This document shows, in pieces, positions 13,166 to 25,666 of a stretch of DNA of 64,000 nt. The notes under the pieces are model-generated. The model made no database searches and had not been told where the DNA came from. It was given only the letters and a program-made list of their open reading frames with translations. Position numbers and translations under genes: made by a program. Every line of letters begins with the position of its first letter. Positions within the stretch are counted from its first letter, which is position 1. This DNA is from Dillenia suffruticosa (lineage: Eukaryota; Streptophyta; Magnoliopsida; Dilleniales; Dilleniaceae): assembly GCA_033439265.1 (NCBI GenBank), contig JAVTVX010000031.1, positions 14,297,001-14,361,000 on the forward strand, read 5' to 3'.

Positions 13166-16100
13166 GCTACCATATTCAATAGGAAACAATATTGTATTTT
13201 TCATGTTAAAGGTTAAAAAAAAAAAAATACTAACTAGAGGGGAGGATCTCATCCCAGAAAAAGAAAATATTAAGTAAAATGAAGTGAGCCCTTTATGAAA
13301 GGGGAAAAAAATTATTTAGAAAAAAAAAATTGATAGCAGATAATAAATAAATTTTATAGAATTACGTCTCACACACAGCATTTTGAGAAGAATATCTCTT
13401 TTGATTAAATGCGCAATTCTGATTTATCTTGATTCTCTCAATCAACTACTAAATGAATTGTCATTGGTCCAACCAATCATCAAAAATATTACTTTTTAAG
13501 GCTAAGAGAACCAACCATGTATTTTCCAACATGAGAGTAAACTAGAGCATTTGGGTACACGGCAAATGCATTCTAAAAAATTGATTATTGCACAAAATTT
13601 CTTAAATTTTTAAGTATTTAATGCTTAATTGAAAAAAATTGAAAGATGGTGCCTATTCATGCATATTGAGAAAGTGGATGGTTTGACATGAGAAAGGTGT
13701 TTATATGGTTTCAGTTTCCAAAGAAAGATTTATGCAAATGCAACACCAAGATCAACTAACCCTTGCACGTATAGCCTCCTCTCTTAACCTTCTCTCCTCT
13801 TGAAGCCTCCTGAATATTTGGTGTTCTTCCTCAATCCAATACAATTCCTTAGGAACACTTTTTGGAACAATAGCATGGAAATCCTGGTAGTTATTATTAT
13901 CATAGAGACCAGCCTTTTGAGGAGGTCCATCCGCAAAAACCCAATCCAGGACAAAAGCTTGATCAGGCACTTCAACTACAAAAGATATAAAATACTTGTG
14001 TTACAATTACAACAGTAGTTTTGACAAATGGCATGAAAAAGGTAAAAGAACCACCTGCAGATATGGTAACAAGAACAGCATTGTAAGGCATCCATGTCAA
14101 TTAAAGTGTTTTTCTATTTCCTCCTATCCGTTATTCAAGAATAGCATTTACTTTTGCTCTATCGTACGAAGAATCTTTTGAAAGATATTTTCAGAGAGAC
14201 TAGACATAAGTAAATTAAAGATGGTCCTATATTTCTAGATTAATTCATCCAAACTTCAAAGAAATTAATTCTAAGAGCTTAATGAAAGCTCTAAGATTTC
14301 TGGACCAAATAACTGGACTAGAATTTCACTTGGTGATTGGGCTGTTCCTTTCTAAGAATAACCAGCAATCTCCATTATTACGCAAGCTGCTGCCAATATC
14401 CAGCTAAAGTAATTTCAATGCAACTGCAGGTACTCTCTAAAGTATGTAATAAGAAAAATGATGGGTTGATTGAGCTACACCTTGCCTAAATAACAAGCTT
14501 TAAGAAATTTGCAGCTACACATACCTTCAGCATACCACCAATCATCACCCTTTAGCTCTGACCTCTTAAGCTTCACAGCTATAGACAAGCCATCTTTCCA
14601 ATTATTGTGTCCTCCATGTATCCAAAGATCATTTGCATGAGCAAGAGGACCTGAACTCTTATTGTAATATATCCTGACCAAGTCCATTCCTTTAAAATCA
14701 CTAGGCTCTATGAACCAGACATTGTCAACCGACTTCACAGCCCTTTGCATGAATTGTCCCATCATATCACGCTGTTTTCCAGCTTCAACCCTGGCCTGTG
14801 CTCTAGCAGCATCAGTGGCAGCCTTCTCTGCCTCTAGACGTCTCTGTTCCTCGGCTTGTCTTTCCCTTTCAGCTTGCTCCCTAGCAAGTTCTTCAAGTTC
14901 TCTGCATTTTTCCTCAAGCAGGAAATCATCAAAAGCAAATGCATCCATCCCACCTTCCACAATTATGCAGAAGTCCTTTTTGTCATTATTATCATAGACA
15001 TTGTTACCATTGAAAAACACAAAATCCATCTTATATGCTTCCTTTGGAACAGGAACCTGGCAAGACCACCAATCCTCATTAAGTTGAGTCTTTTCCAACT
15101 TCGTAGTGAAGGATTTCCATCGCCAGTCATTGAAGGCTCCCATGATCGAGACAGCTGGTTCATTTCTCAAATTAGAAAGGCTCCTATTGAGAAACACCTC
15201 TATCTCTTGATCAGGTTTAACCACTTGTGGATAGTAAAACAATTTGTTCCCTTTGGAGAAGTTCTCCTTAGCAAGCCTCTCAATTGCCTGCCTCCTCTCC
15301 TGTGTTTTCTTCTCTTGTGCTTCTATCTCTAACTTTAAACGTTGGGCGTCAGCTTCTTTATCACCCTCCAAAGATGCATCAGCGCCAGCCTCATCAAGAG
15401 ATTCAGGCTCCATCACCTCACCAATTGTAACCTCCTCATCAGCAACATTATTTTCTTCAATGTCAACACCACCAATCCTGTCTGCCATACTGTATCCTTC
15501 AACAATTGTTCCACCTACTAGGTCCCTAATGTCATCCTCAACTCCCCTTGCAAGATCCTTAACATCACTCTCAGCTCCACCTTCAAGATCCTCAGTATCA
15601 TCACTAACCATATCAACAATACTGTTTCCTTCTACAATTGTTCCACCTGTATGATCCTCAATGTTACTCTCAGGTTCACTCTCAGCAACAACTTCATTCT
15701 TCTGTAAGCTTGAGACCTCCTCACTAAATTCGCCAGCAGTTCCATTCTCCAAAACTTCGCTTGTTTTACCAACAGCAAACTGCTTACTTGTTGATGGCAA
15801 TCCCTCCAATTGCTCCATGGTATTGCCCATTTCTGCCTCAACCACTTTCTGATTGATCTCAACATACTCCCTGAATAAAGTTGCATCGGAATTATCATTT
15901 TCTTCATCATTCCTGTGATCCCTCTTCTGGCTACTGGTCCCTATTGGGGATTTTGGGACAAAACCTCTAGGAGCTGGACCTTTTGGTTTTGGAATTGAGA
16001 CTTTTCTTGGTCTCCTCCTCGAAAAATCTGCTGGGAATGATAACAGATTCTAAGGGAATAGCAAAAGGAAATTAATGAATCAAAACCAAGTACCCTACTG

Positions 16101-16795
16101 AAAGAATCTAACCAGCACTTGCAGTGACTCGACGAGAAACCCCGTTTGAACCAAACTCTTTGTGCCATAGGTAGGACTGGTGCAAATCATTAAAGGAGAA
16201 ACACACAATTTAGTATGCGAAAAAGAAAGACATGAACCAAATACAGGCCCCACCAAATCAAATAACATTTAAATATAAGAGAAAGCACTTTTCCTACTTC
16301 CTCAATGTGTAATTGTATCTAAAATCCCTCAATCAATCTTCTTAAATAATTAATCAACCAATAACCAATACCCAGAAAGAACAACATCGAAATCATTTAT
16401 AGAACAAACAATTTCAACTCAAAACTCACAAAATCAAGACTACCGATTGAAACAACATTCATTAAGATTTCAAATAGGCATTGAGGCATACCAAACTAAA
16501 ATCATTAATGCAACATGTCTGAAACAACAAACATACAATGCTTCCCGCAACATAGTCAATTTTGAATTGAACTTCAAAATTCAAACACCAAACATCCCAA
16601 TTTATGAACAAAATATTACAATAGAACAAAACCCACAAATAATAACAGAAAATAATGATAATTTCTTACCTTAGAAGATTGGTTAGCTGCGCCAAGAGGT
16701 AAGAATCCAAGAAAAGGTTTTATCTTTAATTGGAGTTTCTCAGTTATTACTGTTCTGCAACTAAAAGGCCTTTGAACCTGCAAAGACATCTCCAT
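2780..16795 (-). CDS. SS3: Soluble starch synthase III, chloroplast/amyloplast precursor (16 coding exons)
   Basis: Transfers glucose from ADP-glucose to growing alpha-1,4-glucan chains in plastids (GT5 family). Exons, 5' to 3': 16795-16670, 16176-16113, 16027-14525, 13975-13761, 12713-12443, 11180-11005, 9811-9704, 7839-7730, 6807-6702, 6134-5964, 5085-4957, 4515-4333, 3856-3725, 3630-3519, 3320-3197, 2912-2780. All phases join: 3,663 nt, 1,220 residues, normal for dicot SS3. Order: transit peptide (about 1-60), variable acidic region, coiled coil, three starch-binding repeats (about 325-420, 496-610, 658-768) split by a second charged coil (about 430-485), then the catalytic domain from about 774 to the C-terminus. 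KVGGLGDV starts at 785; the C-terminal motif [12 protein letters not shown] has Glu1113; KTGGL follows near 1133. The start is the first ATG of the frame; Met3 is an alternative. No stop or frameshift seen. A tandem duplication lies at exon 10. Confidence 0.96.
2913..16669 (-). other. Introns of starch synthase III
   Basis: Fifteen GT/AG introns. Those over 300 bases are 16177-16669, 13976-14524, 12714-13760, 11181-12442, 9812-11004, 7840-9703, 6808-7729, 6135-6701, 5086-5963, 4516-4956 and 3857-4332. They are AT-rich, with a TA run at about 13,139-13,165 and a T/G homopolymer run at about 3,046-3,069. Apart from the duplication at exon 10, I see no gene or recognisable transposon in them. 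Confidence 0.85.
6111..6366 (-). repeat. 128-bp tandem duplication across the exon 10 acceptor of SS3
   Basis: Bases 6,111-6,238 and 6,239 to about 6,366 are clearly alike, with scattered substitutions and small indels. The unit holds the first 24 bases of exon 10 (6,111-6,134) plus about 104 bases of the upstream intron, including the acceptor. The copy nearer the coding body (exon start 6,134) is the functional one because it runs on into the complete exon. The outer copy has the same CAG acceptor before 6,262 but returns to intron sequence after 24 bases. Confidence 0.9.
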
Positions 16796-16857
16796 AACTC
16801 TCTCTCTCTCTCCTTCAGTCTTTGCCAAACATACCCCCTTTATTCGATCAGAGGATG

Positions 16858-16860
<3 letters not shown>

Positions 16861-16888
<28 letters not shown>
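16861..16888 (-). repeat. (GA)14 tract in the presumed 5' leader of SS3
   Basis: A CT dinucleotide run on the plus strand reads as GA on the transcribed strand, 66-93 bases upstream of the ATG at 16,795. A shorter CT run lies at about 16,799-16,812. GA/CT tracts are common in plant 5' leaders. Confidence 0.8.
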
Positions 16889-16889
<1 letters not shown>

Positions 16890-16924
16890 AATCTGTACAA
16901 AGTAATTATAGTATTATTATTAAA

Positions 16925-16940
16925 AAATATAAATATATAG
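16925..16940 (-). promoter_or_regulatory. TATA-box candidate for SS3
   Basis: On the minus strand this reads CTATATATTTATATTT. It lies about 130-145 bases upstream of the start codon, which would place transcription initiation near 16,900 and the GA tract inside a leader of about 105 bases. This rests on spacing and composition only. Confidence 0.45.
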
Positions 16941-17105
16941 TGAAAATGAAGTGTATTAAACTCTGCTCCTCTGATCGGAGGAGATGGAGTCCAAGAATCA
17001 GAGGGCCTTAAAGTGGAAATGTTTCTGTGCGCATCTCAGTGTTGAGAACAGTCCTGTGTTTTACGTCATTTTTCATCATATTGGCGGTCGAGATTGTTTT
17101 TCATT

Positions 17106-17121
17106 GTTGACCCACGTCAAC
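17106..17121. promoter_or_regulatory. Inverted pair of TTGAC cores upstream of SS3
   Basis: A perfect 6-bp inverted repeat, GTTGAC-CCAC-GTCAAC, lies about 310 bases upstream of the SS3 start codon. Each arm holds a TTGAC core of the kind WRKY factors bind, and the centre contains ACGT. Whether it works is unknown. Confidence 0.3.
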
Positions 17122-20100
17122 CCAATCGATACTTTGGTTAGTTTGTTTTGATGAAAAGGATTCGACGACTGTGATTGAAGGAGTAGATTGTGGAGGAGAT
17201 GATGCGTTTGTGCGTGAGTTGAGAATTGAGAGCTCTCTAGAGGGTGGCTACGAATCGACTTGGATCATGACATTGTCAAATGGGGACTTGCCACGTTATG
17301 ATTAGGGATGTTTTAGTAAAATATCTTAAGAAGCCTTTCGTTTGGTACGGTTTTATAAAAATAAAAAAAAAAAAAAAATGGGTTTGTTTGCATGAAAAAA
17401 TTCTTATGAACCAAATTGTTTAAATAAAAAAATCAAGAAAAATGGGTCAAAATATTCGGTTATTCAAAACCTTAAACTATTCGAGTATGTATAGGTTTGG
17501 ATAGGAAAGAATGTTAAGAGAATAAAATATGTGAAATACTAGATTGTGCCCGATTAAAAGTTCAAAATAAAATAATTAAAATCAATTTACTAATTAAAAA
17601 AATATACCCTTTTGTAAACTTATTATTAATTTCCCTTTTTGTAACATATTACTATATAATTTGTTTCTTTATAAATTAGTAATATTCTTTAATAACAATA
17701 TATGATAACAAATGAACAAGAAAACAAAATCCATTAAAGATGATTAAATAATTATATAATTTTTATAGAGCAAAACAACATAGTTTAATGTTTTTTCTTA
17801 TTGCACGGTATTATTTGATCAATAAGGACATTTTTGCTTAAAATGTTTAGATTTTTAATAAATAAATTTTAATATCGGCAAAAGCAACGCATTAAGGAAT
17901 TTTCTCTTTTACTTTTGATTACCAAATACTTTCAAATTCATCACCAGTTTGCACGAAACAAAAATGAGAAATTGAAGCGAATACATAATGATATGAGAAA
18001 ATGATATTTTATAAAAATAAAAATAAATAGAAATATGAACAAATGTGTAAATATAAAAAATATAATAATTTTTATGTTTATATTAATTATTTATAAAAAT
18101 AATAGAATCGTCATATTTTATAATAAAAATCTAAAATGATCAAATATGTAATTATTAATTATAAGATAAGTAATATAAAAATAAAAATTATAAATAAATA
18201 ATTCAATAATTCAATAAATATGAAAGAATATATAAATATAAAAAATATATGGAGTTTTATATAAATATTAATTAATTTAATATGTTAACACGTTTAATCA
18301 TGTCTTAAAAATAAAAAATATTTCGAAAATAGGAAAATATTAGGGTAGTGAAGTTTTTGTGTGTCATACCTCTTTTACAACCCCTTTGGGGATTTTTTTT
18401 TTTTCATTTATTCATTTTATTTTATATTTTGATAGGGAATACGATTTTTGTCACCAACCGTTTGTTCGGGTAAAAGGCCATGAGCGCCGAGCCTTGTGCC
18501 TTTTTAAATATTTTAGTAATAGGCTTACTAATAAAAAAAATATATAGTAATATTTTATTAAATTAAATTTTACGTGATAATTTATTAATAAAAATAAATT
18601 TGAATAATTTGAATAATTTAGATTTTTTACGATACTTCTCAAATTATTTAAAAATACTAAAATATGATATTAAATAAAATTGATTGATTTACTTTTTGAT
18701 TCATTTTAATATCCTTAATGGTCTTTTTCTAATATTTAAACGCGAAACAAGTTGTAATGGAGTGGTACCATTGATAAACTCATAGTTTATATTAGATTGA
18801 AATTTCAAGAAAGTGCCCTAATCCAAAAGAGGTGAGCTTGTGTTCAAATTAGGCTGTTTTGGCTCTTTGTCAGAATTTTTGGAAATTTGTAAAATATTGA
18901 CAGTGAATAAAGACAGAAAGATAGAATAAAAAGAGCACGCAAATATTATAATGGTTCCACCTTAACTGGTATATATCTACTCTTAAACTTTCTCTAAAAT
19001 TTCACTATTTTTACTAATAATATACTGATCACTTGCTTTAAGTGCAAATAAAATCTTTATAAGTGTTTTTCTCACAAATCACTCACAACCACCTAGATTA
19101 TCACTTCTTTCTCTAAACCCAAATATGAAAATATTCTCTCAGATTCCTTTTCTTTTCTGAACAAGAGATCTATAAAGGATAAATGATTACAAAGATAACG
19201 CCGACTCCTCTATTTTATAGATATGAATTTATTAATAAATCTTTTTCAGAAAATAAAGTGCAAGAATGAATATTTGTTTGAGAGCAACTTATATTTCAAC
19301 CATCTTCTTCTTCATTTCGCATCTTCTGAACTTATTTTTATATTTGTATTCAAGAGTTCCATTAAGATAAATGAGTTTTTGAATATTAACAATAAATACT
19401 CCATCTACCTCGTTAAATGCTCTTCACCTATATTTTGCTTTTTTTTTGTATAATAATAAAAGTTTCATCCATTTGAAGAATATGAACATTAGAGTTTAAA
19501 TAGTTGACTCATTTTATATTATATTCAATCGAGTTTTAAATAACAATTAAAATTTATATACATCAGTCGAATTACATTTATTTTCGGTTGATTGTTCAAA
19601 ATCATGCTAATGTATTCAGTTCGGCTACTCTCAAATTTTGGTCAACCGAGTTAAAAAAATAGTCATCTGATTCAACCGATATCGCAATTCAGTCGATTGC
19701 TATTAATTTTTTCTTTCAAATCAATTGATTAAGAATTCCAATTAATCAACTGTGTTTAGCGTGGTTAAATATCTCAATTGAATGATCATATTGATCAGTC
19801 AACTAGATTTTGCAAATCAGTTTAAAGAAAATTTTTACAACCAACCGAGTATGTGAGAGATTTAAAAATCAGATTGAGGAGTTTAAGATACAGTTCGTTG
19901 AATTTGACTCTTGTTGAACTGAGTTTGAGTTGATTTTTTAAAACGTTTGGCTGAATTTGATTTTTGTTGAACTAGGTTTGAGCTAATTTTTGAAACCGAT
20001 TGGCTAAACTTCCATTTTTTCTAGTTTAATTTGTTATCTTTTGAACTCAGCTGATTATTACGTAAAATTCCATTCAACTGAATTTTTATTTTCATTCTAC

Positions 20101-22405
20101 CGACTATGAAGGGTTTTTAAGCTGAGTGCTAATTTTAGTAGACTGAAATGGCTTGTACTAGGAACTATTTATCTGAATTTTAAAGTCATTCAGCTAGCCT
20201 TCTAAATGGGTTGGTTGAATTTAAATTTTAGCCGATAGTTTTTCAAATTTGATTCAACTGATTTTCTTTTTCAGAAGCTAAGTTATAAAATCGAATGACT
20301 TACTTTACTTGACCTTGAAACCATTTGACTGACTTTTAATTTCATTCAACTATCTTAAAAAGATCATAAAGTTGAATTTGATTCCGATATACTGAAATAT
20401 ACTATTAGACACATTATTTTTCTTTTGGTCGAATGTTTCCAAATTCAGTGCGTAGTTTTTTAGAATAGGTGACATATTTTTCATGACAATGTACTGTATT
20501 TCAAGACCATTTGATTGTTCACTCATCTCAACAGACTAAGTTATTTTTATACTAAAAATCAATCAACTGAATTTTAAATTTATTTAATCGAGTTTATATA
20601 CTCGGTTTAACCTATTTTAGTTTTATTCTATCGACACAATGTATTTTATATTTTTCAACTGAATACATGTGACTTCAATCAACTAAATTTCTTATCATAT
20701 TATTTTAAACATGCCAACATATTTACAGAAATTTTTCAACACTAATATTTTTCAATTTTTGAAATATTTTCATTTTCAAAACATCTCGATATATTAAATT
20801 AAGTAATATTTATGCAAAAATCATTATATTTTCTATATTTATACATTTTACATATCTAATGAATTATTTACTTATGTAAATATAATTTTATTTTTATATT
20901 ATTTTTTTTGTATTTAATAATTATATATTTGATCATTTTAGATTTTTATTATAAAATATAATTATTCTATTATTTACATAAAATAATTAATATTTACATT
21001 ACGTATCTTTTCACGTTTACATCTTCTTAATCTTTACCAAATATCAATTTTTCATATCATTTAATAGCCATTTTTATTTGCCCAACCGTTCATATTGCCA
21101 AATTTTTAAATAAAAGTTTTGTTCAAATTGTTGCGGACCGAAAAATGAGTGCAATCAAATTTAGATAAAAACACTATCCATTTAAGCTACAATAAAAACA
21201 TATAGTTAGAAAACACAAGCAATTTAAACCCAATCCATAATTAAATCACACCCATTACCTAACATAGTCAATTAAGTAAACAAAAATAACATGGTCTTCC
21301 AAATATAAAAGCCCTGCAAACCATCAAGTCAATAATTCATTAACTCTTAGCACTTCTTGTTTAAAAGAAAAAAAAAAGTAGAATAAAAAAATACAAAATT
21401 AATAAACTAAATATACAATTATGTAGAAATAAGATTTACGTAATTTAACTAAAATATTTATATTCACGAATAGAGAAAAAATATAATTTCACTATATCAA
21501 ACAAGAGGTATATATCAAAATTAATCGTAAAGGGAATTTAAAAAATTGAGAACCAATTAAATCCTAAAGAGTTACTCCATATTATATATATAGTTTGAGG
21601 GTAATCGTCGGATGAATAGAAATAAATACGAATATATATATGAGCGCCATAAATAAAATTTTAGGTCAAAATATAACAAGTATATACTGTGAATTTATAA
21701 GGTCGGAACTAATAGAATTTGAGTCGGCGTAGCATAAGTTAAAGATTTTTTTTCTAGAAACTATAAAATTATGAGTAGTTTTTAAGTAAAATTTTAAAAT
21801 ATAATGTGTTGTTAAAATCCTTGGTGTGGGGCTGTTTTTTATTGATGATGTGAAATATAATTCATTTTCACCGTCGGATCTAATTCATTTTCCCAAGGGG
21901 CACCTCATATGGAAAGCATAGATCTCTTAAAGAACATTTTATTGTCATTTAGTATCGGATTATTATCATCAATGTCTTGAAATATTCTGCAAATATTATA
22001 TATGTGTATATGTATATATGTATATATACAACATTTTAAGAATATTTTAGGAATAAAACATATAAAAAAAAAATACAGAGGGCTGTTGTTTTTGTTAGTT
22101 TAATCGGAGAAGGGGAGAGAGATTCAATCTTGGCTTTGGAATGGTGAAAGGATCCTTTCATCTCTAGTTATGTCAAATTTGAGTTTTGCCATAGGCTCTC
22201 TGGGTAATAGCTATGGATATATCAAAAGAGGAAAAATAGAAAACAAAAGGAGAAATACTTTTATATGCATTCTTTTTATCCATGAAGCCATGGTTTTAAA
22301 AACATGCACAGTAAGAAAATAAAATCAAATACAATTGGGGATATAACCTAAACATGTAGGATATGTCCAACAATTTCAGGAGTAACAATGACGGAAGAGT
22401 TGATA
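17122..22405. other. AT-rich intergenic DNA, no gene seen
   Basis: No coding sequence could be recognised. The proximal few hundred bases probably form the upstream regulatory region of SS3. Much of the rest is A/T homopolymer-rich DNA with short degenerate repeats. The stretch at about 18,890-18,970, ending in a TGGTTCCACCTTAA-like sequence, and the stretch starting near 21,130 resemble decayed noncoding parts of Copia-type elements, but this is a weak impression. Confidence 0.5.
19500..20720. repeat. Cluster of degenerate TCAACTGAATTT-like motifs in both orientations
   Basis: Over about 1.2 kb, short variants of TCAACYGAATTT and its reverse complement recur every few tens of bases, for example near 19,660, 19,690, 19,800, 20,080, 20,260 and 20,570. 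No unit longer than about 12 bases is conserved, so this is neither a clean satellite nor a clean tandem repeat. It may be the noncoding part of a decayed LTR retrotransposon. Confidence 0.45.
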
Positions 22406-25395
22406 TAGAGTTGGGTATGGGCTGATTTCGTCTCAAAAATGGGCCTAGCCACCCCATTGTAAACCAGACTGAAAACCAACCTGACATGGGCTCAGAACCA
22501 ATTGACCGGTTCCAATAGATAGTGGAATTGGCTTGGCCCGGCCTGACCAGTTCCAATGGCTATGGAATCTGCCCAGCCTGGCCAGTTCCCAACTAGCTCC
22601 TTTTTTGTTAAATTTTTTCCAATTTTACATTTTCTAATAACTATAAAACGGGTAGTTTGTGAGGTATTTTGATCTATAAGCTAAAAAATGTTACCTATAA
22701 ATAACTAACAACTCATTTCCAAATTTCACACGATATATAACTTATTTTCTATTCTCTTACATTATCTTATTCTCTCTACCTACAACATCTTCTCTCTTAC
22801 AAATTCACAATCTCATAATCCCTTACTATTTTCTTTGCCTACAACTTATAATATCGTTCAAGATTTGACAAGATTTCAATATTAGAAACTTAAATTATTC
22901 AAAATTTAACAATAAATAACTGCAATCTCCGTCAAATCGATAACAATTTAGTTTTTGCATCTTTACTTTTTTATATATTTAAATCATTTTCATTAAATTT
23001 TAAACTTGATTTTAAAAAAAATGGTCAGAACACATTCTTCAGAATTTTACTAACAATCTTCTCTTCTCCCCCATTTTCTTTTTTCCAAGAGGACATTCCC
23101 GAACATATACATATTGATACTTGTTCCGGAAAAAATGAATCTAACCATGCACAATCTACCATCACACATACTAAAAAAATGATTTCAACGTATGAAATTA
23201 TTTTGTTTGAAATTATAAGGAGCAAATGGCAACATGTAAAATTTATCATCAAAATTATAAATTTTTGAAAGGTTGGAAAATGGAGATATTTAAGAGACAC
23301 GTAATAAGATATTACATAGATAGATTACCTCAAACTAGACAAACACAAATTGTCATCAGGGGAATGTCACGAGAATATTTAGATATAATATGGAAGTCAA
23401 AAAGATATGATAAATAAAATAAATAGCATATAAAAGTTACCACTTAATATAATAAAATAAGAAATTTTTGAGAAATATATATAAAAATATTTACAATCGG
23501 TTACAAAAGAAATGGTAGAAACATGAGTAGGAGGAAATCATTAGAACGATTTCAAATAATGAAAGATACTTTAATTGTAAATTTTATGACCACTAATTGT
23601 AAATTTTCAATAAATCAATATAGTTAGAAAATACGTAAAAAAAACATTTTATTGTTGTAACATATTATTAGATTAATGATTCATGTGTTATATATATATA
23701 AAAAAAATTTAACTTTTCAATATTGGGAATATCCACATTCCAGTTCTAATATAGTTATAATAATTATAGATATTTGTCATGAATACGGTATTAGTGATAG
23801 AATTTTTTATTTGTTTTTAAATAATGTATTGACTAATACTAGTATCATTAGCATTTTAAAAATACTTTAAAAACAATATTTGATGAAATATTTTTTCATA
23901 ATAGGTGTGCATATAATATTTTAAATTTATGTGTTAAAGATAATTTGGAAACCGCGGATGTAATTTTACAACCTATTCGGAATTTAATTTTTCAAATTAG
24001 AAAATTTTTTGAAAAAAATTCAAGAAATAAGACATATTTATACTTTACATAATGTAAAATTTAAATGATTTAAACAAAAATATGACACTAGATAAAATTC
24101 AACTTATGATATGTTATAAAGTGTGTTTCTTTTTAAAAATATTTTAATTGAATTTACTATTTCTAATTATGAATATAGTTTTATTGATAATATCGTTTTT
24201 TATTTTGCAAATACACTAATTCAATTATTAGAGTTTTTTTTTATATGGACAAATTTATTTTCCAGAATTTACTATCCAACAACTCATTTAATATTATCTA
24301 GTCTTTCTAAAATTTGTTTCGTATTTAATCAATCTGAAAATGAAGATAGGTTTAGTGAAATTATTCAACTAATAAAAATAAAATTTTTAAAATATTATTA
24401 AAAATTTTTATTTTGTATTTGATAACTAGTGCTTTAAATCCACATGTCAAACTGAAGGAATTAAAACTCTAATAGATTGTTTTGTCGATAACTTTCTAAC
24501 GGAAATATATATTAGTACACACCATTTAAGACAAAAAAATATCTCTTACTTTATAAAATATGTTTACATTATACGAAAAGAAATATAATAATATAGGTAG
24601 TAGTGATGTGGGTAGTAGTTGTAATAGTTTAACAAGTCGTTCATTTTAATTTTCATTTAATCCTTTACATATAGTAGCAAACAAATAAAAATCAATTTTC
24701 TCATTTTTGTCACTAAATGAATTGATTTTATATCAATAAACACATAGGATAGAAGGTTGTGATGATAACTATTATTTTGATATTTTACATTAATGGAAAA
24801 ATAATATAATTTACTATCTAATTTTGATCAAAATGGACAAAAATACACTAACTCCACCGGTATTCAAAATGCCATAGGAAAGTTTTTATAATATATTTGG
24901 TCAAGTTTTAATGAAAAAGCGTACAAAATACAACACTTTGGAAATATTGATTTGTATTAAAGATTGGAGTGATGTGGAAAAAAGAAAAGCATGAAATATA
25001 GCTCGGGGACGGAGAAGAAAAATAATAAATTTTTAGTATACATGAAAATTATATAAATATGTAATAAAAAAAATCATATTTATAAAAATAAAAAAAGTGT
25101 AACAGTTATTGGATTTAAAATCTAAGTGAAAAGTTTAGTAGTTGACGTATGCTAAATTTAGTGAAATCATTCTAAAAATTTCTTATATTTCTCTCTTTTT
25201 TTTTTATTTTTTGATTTTGGAAAAAAATAGTTGAACTATCCTGACACAATGTGGTTCAATAGGCCTGGCTCATTGGGCCGGGCAGGTTCTAAGCAAATTT
25301 TTTTGAAACCTGCCTGACATGGCCAGGAAGGTCTCAGAACCGTAGTTCCTGTGCCCATCCCAGAACTAGTCCAAATCGGACCGGTTCCAACTCTA
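22406..25395 (+). mobile_element. Decayed hAT-superfamily DNA transposon (2,990 bp)
   Basis: The ends are inverted: the left end begins TAGAGTTGG, and the right end finishes CCAACTCTA, its exact reverse complement. The flanks are AGTTGATA (22,398-22,405) and AGTTGATG (25,396-25,403), an 8-bp target duplication with one mismatch, the length typical of hAT. GC-rich subterminal stretches full of GGCC, CCGG and GGTTCCAA (22,410-22,600 and 25,245-25,395) contrast with an AT-rich interior. The interior holds plus-strand transposase remnants: a BED-type zinc finger (about 23,226-23,310) and a core region with an ILNLCVKD-type motif (about 23,910-23,945). Numerous stops show it is dead. Confidence 0.85.
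23226..24400 (+). pseudogene. hAT transposase remnant
   Basis: The pieces keep the order of hAT transposases but not one frame. The first (23,226-23,417) has CKI followed by a K-R-H, as in a BED zinc finger whose second cysteine has become Tyr. The next (about 23,760-23,950) has an ISDRIF segment and a CAYNILNLCVKD segment, where Tyr stands for the usual His. An AT-rich remnant continues to about 24,400. Stops and frameshifts separate them, and the conserved C-terminal dimerisation motif is not evident. Confidence 0.7.
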
Positions 25396-25666
25396 AGTTG
25401 ATGCGGACAAAACACATCTCATATGAATTCTCTTTTTTTATATAAATTATCGATATTCAATAATTATATTAAATTTGATTAAATTTGATTCAAATCAGAT
25501 TTAAATTTTAACTGTTAAAATTTTTTCAAAGCCTCTTAATCTGATTCAAAATAACACCTATTCTCTCAAGGAATTATTTTGTTGAGTTTTTAAGTCTCAA
25601 GGAATTATTTCGTGGCATGCAAGCGGATGCCGTGTAGTGATGAGGGCCCTAACGTGACATGACGCC

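Noticed and set aside
14856-15654. Plus-strand ORFs of 136 and 158 codons
   Set aside because: They are shadows of SS3 exon 3 on the other strand, with no recognisable domain.
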